DNA of 8,332 nt from contig PMZX01000533.1 of assembly GCA_003170035.1 (NCBI GenBank), forward strand, positions 8,279 through 16,610, written 5' to 3'. The translations under genes were made by a program, and so were the position numbers. This DNA comes from Myxococcales bacterium. GTDB lineage: Bacteria > Myxococcota_A > Polyangia > Fen-1088. Every line of letters begins with the position of its first letter. Within the stretch, counting starts at the first letter, position 1. Positions 5,547 through 8,332 of the stretch are shown piece by piece. A model generated the notes under the pieces. The model saw nothing but the letters and a program-made list of their open reading frames with translations. It did no database searches and had not been told where the DNA came from.

Positions 5547-7217
5547 ATGAAAATCGTCTGTGACGCTTGTCAGGCTAAGTACTCGATAGCGGACGAAAAA
5601 GTCCAGGGTAAGGCCTTCAAGATCCGGTGCAAGAAGTGCAACCATATCATCGTGGTCAGAACCGGTGGTGAGCGCGCCGCTGCCGTCGCCGCGGAGCCCA
5701 AGCCCGCGCCGGCCGAGGCCCAAGGCACATGGTACATCGTCGTGGAGGGCGAGCAGGTAGGGCCGCTGGCCGAGCCAGACATCGCGGCTCGGCTGGTGCG
5801 TGGTGAGATCACGAGTGACACGCTGGTTTGGAAGGAAGGTTTTGCTGATTGGGTGAAGCTGTCAGCCGTCCCAGAGCTGGCGCAGGCGCCCGCATCGCAA
5901 GCGGCCCCGGCTACCCAGCCAGCTGCAGGCCTGGCGGCAGAGCCTGCTCCTGCCCGGCGGGACTCCGCACGTATGCGCTCGCACGGCTCGGCCAGGGAGG
6001 CGGCGAGGACGGCGGGTCTTTCCGAGGATCTCTTCTCCAAGCCCGCCGCGTCGGCCGGCGGATCAGCCGATCTTTTCGCCTCCCCGGTTGCGGCCGAGGC
6101 GCCAGCCGCCGCATCGTCGCCGTTCGCGTTTGGAGCGGCAGCTGCTCCGGCCGCCGAGCCGGCGCCCAGGGCTTCGGGCAACGGCGCAGGGCAGAGTCAT
6201 CTTACCGGTCAACGCAACGAGAACTCGGTCCTGTTCTCGCTGGCCAACCTGGAAGCACTCGCGGTGCCGAGTTCATCGAGCAGTGCGCGGGCGCCGTCGA
6301 CAGCTTCGACCACGGAGGGCTCTGGCCTCATTGACATTCGCTCGATGGCCGCAAGAACCATCGGAGAGTCCGGCCGAGGGGACTCATTCGGCGGTTCGGA
6401 CGCCTTGCCAACTTTCTCGACCCCGCAGTTCTCACCCGTGGCTCCGGTGTTGCTGCCCATGGGTTCGAGCGGCCCGCCCAAGTGGGTGTACCCGGTTCTG
6501 GTCGTGCTGGCCATCGGCATCGTGGCCCTTGGCTTCGGCATCTACAGAGTGGTATCGGCGCCGCCGCCGGCCTCTCCTCCGCCTGCACAGATTGTCTTGT
6601 CCCCGCCGGCAGCACCGGCTCCACGGGCGGCAGCAGCGCCAAGCCCGGGTGTGACGGCACCTGCCGAGGCAGCCAAGCCTGGCGCGATCGAGGAAAAGCC
6701 GGCCGAAGACAAGGGCACTCCAGAGAGAAAGAAGCCGTCCGGAAAGGGCGGCAGGACTACGGCCAAGGGTACGATCGAGGCAGCACCGTCGGCCAAGGGT
6801 GAGAAGCCCGCGCCTCAGGCTGCCGCGCCGACCGCTGCACCAACAAAGCCCAAGAAGGGTGGCTCGATCGACGACCTGCTCGATCAGGTCGGTACCAACA
6901 AGCGCGGCGGTGGCGAAGCCTCCCAGCCCAAGAAGCCTCCGACCACGGCGGCGCTGCCCGCCCTGTCCCAGAGCGACATCGTGAGTGCGATGAAGGCCGT
7001 GCAGCCCAGAGTGAAGGAGTGCTACAACCAGTACAAGGTCCCGGGCATCGCAAACGTCAGCATCTCGGTTTCCAAGGGAGGCCGGATCGCCTCGGCGAGC
7101 GTGACGGGCAAGTTCGCGGGAACACCCAGCGGAACATGCGTGGAAGCTGCGGCTAAGACCGCGAGGTTCCCTCCCTGCGAGGCCATGAGCTTCCCCTGGC
7201 CGTTCCAGCTTCACTGA
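5547..7217 (+). CDS. GltJ/AgmX-like membrane protein: zinc ribbon, GYF_2, TM helix, AgmX/TonB-C-like domain
   Basis: The product is a 556-aa predicted single-pass inner-membrane protein. Residues 1-38 form an MJ0042-type zinc ribbon with C5-x2-C8 and C28-x2-C31. Residues 62-110 form a GYF_2 domain (WYIVVEGEQVGPL, LVWKEGFADWVKL). Residues 111-312 are a Pro/Ala/Ser-rich, probably disordered linker carrying short ordered-looking motifs: a DLF pair (161-163, 175-177), NSVLFSLANLEAL (226-238) and SGLIDIRSMA (259-268). A membrane helix follows at about 314-337, then a periplasmic Pro/Lys/Ala-rich stretch, a SIDDLLDQ motif (440-447) and a C-terminal domain (about 473-556) with SDIVSAMKAVQPRVKECYNQY, AGTPSGTCVEAA and a closing FPPC...WPF. 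This layout matches Myxococcus GltJ/AgmX of the gliding-motility envelope complex and its many paralogs. The specific role here is unknown: no other motility gene is visible, so it may be a paralog linking a cytoplasmic regulator to an envelope complex. The ATG at 5547 is preferred over one at 5523 because GAGGG ends 4 nt before it and the zinc ribbon begins directly there. Confidence 0.88.
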   Translation: MKIVCDACQAKYSIADEKVQGKAFKIRCKKCNHIIVVRTGGERAAAVAAEPKPAPAEAQGTWYIVVEGEQVGPLAEPDIAARLVRGEITSDTLVWKEGFADWVKLSAVPELAQAPASQAAPATQPAAGLAAEPAPARRDSARMRSHGSAREAARTAGLSEDLFSKPAASAGGSADLFASPVAAEAPAAASSPFAFGAAAAPAAEPAPRASGNGAGQSHLTGQRNENSVLFSLANLEALAVPSSSSSARAPSTASTTEGSGLIDIRSMAARTIGESGRGDSFGGSDALPTFSTPQFSPVAPVLLPMGSSGPPKWVYPVLVVLAIGIVALGFGIYRVVSAPPPASPPPAQIVLSPPAAPAPRAAAAPSPGVTAPAEAAKPGAIEEKPAEDKGTPERKKPSGKGGRTTAKGTIEAAPSAKGEKPAPQAAAPTAAPTKPKKGGSIDDLLDQVGTNKRGGGEASQPKKPPTTAALPALSQSDIVSAMKAVQPRVKECYNQYKVPGIANVSISVSKGGRIASASVTGKFAGTPSGTCVEAAAKTARFPPCEAMSFPWPFQLH

Positions 7218-7219
7218 TT

Positions 7220-7240
7220 GGCGTCTCAGCGTGAGACGCC
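7220..7240. terminator. Hairpin between convergent genes, candidate bidirectional terminator
   Basis: A perfect 9-bp stem (GGCGTCTCA pairing with TGAGACGCC) encloses the 3-nt loop GCG. It starts 2 nt after the stop codon of the GltJ-like gene and contains the stop codon and last codons of the oppositely oriented gene. No T run follows on either strand, so it is not a textbook intrinsic terminator. Its position and stability still fit transcript ending or 3'-end protection for both genes. Confidence 0.55.
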
Positions 7241-7663
7241 GGCGTCAGGCTCGGGTGCGGGCTTGCGCGGCGGCGGAGGCGCGGGCGAGCCGTAGTCTTC
7301 ACGAAGCCTGGCGGCGAACTTGTCGATGAGAAGCTGCTCATAGTGGCGTGGCAGACTGGGCAAGGACGCCACGACGCGTGTGCTCTCACGACCGTCATTC
7401 TCGCTGGCTCGGATGAGTTCGAGCGACCCCTTGTAGACCTTCTGGCCTTCCGGGTAGTCAAACAGGATGTAGCCGGCGGCATCGTCCTTCTCGCGAATCA
7501 CGCAGTTGCGATCGATGCGCAGAAAGCGCACGGCACTGGGCCAGACGTCGGCGATCGGATACGGGACCGTGCCCACGCAGCGGGCTTCTGCGGTGGGCAG
7601 CCCGAAGAGCAGCCCCGCAACGATGAACGCGGACGCGGCAACGGCGACTGGCAGGGATCGCAT
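7226..7663 (-). CDS. Conserved secreted protein of unknown function (145 aa)
   Basis: The product has a clear Sec signal peptide: MRS, then a hydrophobic core (about 5-22), then a probable signal peptidase I site after A27 (PTAEA before RC). The mature part carries the dense block VWPSAVRFLRIDRNCVI (40-56), EKDDAAGYILFDYPEG (58-73), GSLELI (79-84) and LLIDKFAARLREDYG (111-125), then a Pro-rich acidic tail. Two cysteines (C29, C54) could pair after export. From memory, similar VWP...RFLR...EKD...GY.LF proteins occur as hypotheticals in myxobacteria. The alternation of strands with helices resembles small periplasmic helix-grip domains, but that is inference and no function can be assigned. The ATG at 7663 is chosen because GGAGAGG lies 7 nt upstream and it starts the signal peptide. 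It shares one base with the stop of the preceding membrane-protein gene (TGATG), so the two are probably translationally coupled and may act together. Confidence 0.8.
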   Translation of the reverse strand: MRSLPVAVAASAFIVAGLLFGLPTAEARCVGTVPYPIADVWPSAVRFLRIDRNCVIREKDDAAGYILFDYPEGQKVYKGSLELIRASENDGRESTRVVASLPSLPRHYEQLLIDKFAARLREDYGSPAPPPPRKPAPEPDAGVSR

Positions 7664-8332
7664 CACGACGCCTCTCCTTCCTCGGCAGCGCGTTTGGATT
7701 CGACGACCATGGTGCGCAAAGAGCGGGAACCTCCGCCCACCGCCAGGAGAGCGAGAAAGCCCAAGCCCACGTACCAAACGAACTGGATTCCATGGAGAGC
7801 GATGGAGTAGGCCCCGCCGAAGGAACTGACCGTGGCCGCAGGCAAGTAGGCGCCCAGGGCAATGAGAACACCGGCATGAAACTGGCCCACCAGACCGGGC
7901 GAGTTGGGCAGGGAGATGAGCACTCCGGTAAAGGCCATGGCTGCAAATGCGCCGGTGAGAGGAATGGCAAGCTGCATGTCGCGGGCGAGCAGCCACATTC
8001 CGAATCCGTTGCTGAACCAGTAGAGCATCGTCTGAGCCAGGAACGGAATCATGTCGCGCGGCTCACGCAAGGCTCGAAAACCGTGGATCAAGGCGCGCAG
8101 CTTGTCGGCCATGCGCTCGGCCATGACAGGCGCAAGACGTCGCAGAAGGGTTACGGTCAGCACGAGATGGATCGTCTTCTCGGTCCAGCGCAGGGCGCAG
8201 GCCAGAAAGATGGTCAGGGAGAGAAAGCCAATCAGGGACAACCAGGCTGCGAGGGCGAGCACCGATGAGTAGCCCGCCCCGCCCGTCCGACTAGCCCAGA
8301 TGTATGTGGCGAAGAAGAGGATGGAGATCACC
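7663..8332 (-). CDS. Flippase-like integral membrane protein (LPG_synthase_TM/YbhN-type), 5' end beyond the window
   Basis: The visible 222 residues are the C-terminal part of a polytopic membrane protein; members are usually about 300-340 aa, so roughly the first third is missing. About six hydrophobic segments are visible, including ISILFFATYIWA at the edge, a long one around VLALAAWLSLIGFLSLTIFL, one around FLAQTMLYWFSNGFGMWLL, and AFAAMAFTGVLISLP. The family-typical motif LPNSPGLVGQFHAGVLIAL follows, comparable to the LPxxPGxxGxFxAxxxxAL of the YbhN/AglD/LPG_synthase_TM superfamily, and a last segment GIQFVWYVGLGFLALL ends in a short charged tail. Relatives are linked to transfer or flipping of lipid or polyprenyl-linked substrates. 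The substrate here is unknown, and no aminoacyl-transferase domain follows, so it is not a full MprF. The GTG at 8331 is probably an internal valine, not the start. Its stop overlaps the start of the secreted 145-aa gene by one base. Confidence 0.8.
   Translation of the reverse strand, partial: VISILFFATYIWASRTGGAGYSSVLALAAWLSLIGFLSLTIFLACALRWTEKTIHLVLTVTLLRRLAPVMAERMADKLRALIHGFRALREPRDMIPFLAQTMLYWFSNGFGMWLLARDMQLAIPLTGAFAAMAFTGVLISLPNSPGLVGQFHAGVLIALGAYLPAATVSSFGGAYSIALHGIQFVWYVGLGFLALLAVGGGSRSLRTMVVESKRAAEEGEAS

Noticed and set aside
6432..7214. Minus-strand open frame (260 codons) opposite the GltJ-like gene
   Set aside because: It is rich in Arg, Gly, Leu and Cys, the mirror image of Pro/Ala codons, with no supporting start or motif.

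Overview
The window is a high-GC piece of bacterial chromosome, most likely from a myxobacterium or relative (Myxococcota, formerly Deltaproteobacteria). The main reason is the gene at 5547-7217. It combines an N-terminal MJ0042-type zinc ribbon, a GYF_2 domain, a long Pro/Ala-rich linker, one membrane helix and a C-terminal AgmX/GltJ-type domain, an architecture characteristic of that phylum. The small secreted protein at 7226-7663 also resembles conserved hypothetical proteins I know from the same group. Housekeeping and lineage-specific genes are mixed here, and I see no phage, transposase, CRISPR, tRNA or rRNA.

Layout. Positions 1-2971 form a leftward unit of serC (phosphoserine aminotransferase) followed by an ABC-F ATPase gene. 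The ABC-F gene has a TTG start that overlaps the serC stop codon, and it runs off the left edge about 631 residues in. Positions 2972-4073 are a 1.1-kb divergent spacer between serC and purA. The spacer has an imperfect 37-bp inverted repeat near its ends (3039-3075 and 3820-3856), a 12-bp tandem repeat inside the left arm, and two gene remnants on the minus strand: the ATP-binding end of a histidine kinase and the end of a small membrane protein. Positions 4074-5381 hold purA (adenylosuccinate synthetase) on the plus strand. A 165-bp gap follows with a near-consensus sigma-70 promoter (5475-5502), which reads into the GltJ/AgmX-like gene. Positions 7226-8332 are a leftward pair, convergent with the GltJ-like gene: an N-terminally cut flippase-like (LPG_synthase_TM/YbhN-type) membrane protein gene and a secreted 145-aa protein gene joined by a TGATG stop/start overlap. 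A perfect 9-bp hairpin lies between the convergent genes.

How the genes relate. serC (serine and pyridoxine synthesis) and purA (AMP synthesis) are core metabolism. The ABC-F protein probably acts on ribosomes and is coupled to serC by position rather than pathway. The GltJ-like protein looks like an inner-membrane connector whose cytoplasmic zinc-ribbon/GYF head and periplasmic C-terminal domain could link a cytoplasmic partner to the envelope. I do not see a defence or biosynthetic system. The most unusual parts are the repeat-bounded spacer with its gene debris and the short motifs in the linker of the GltJ-like protein.
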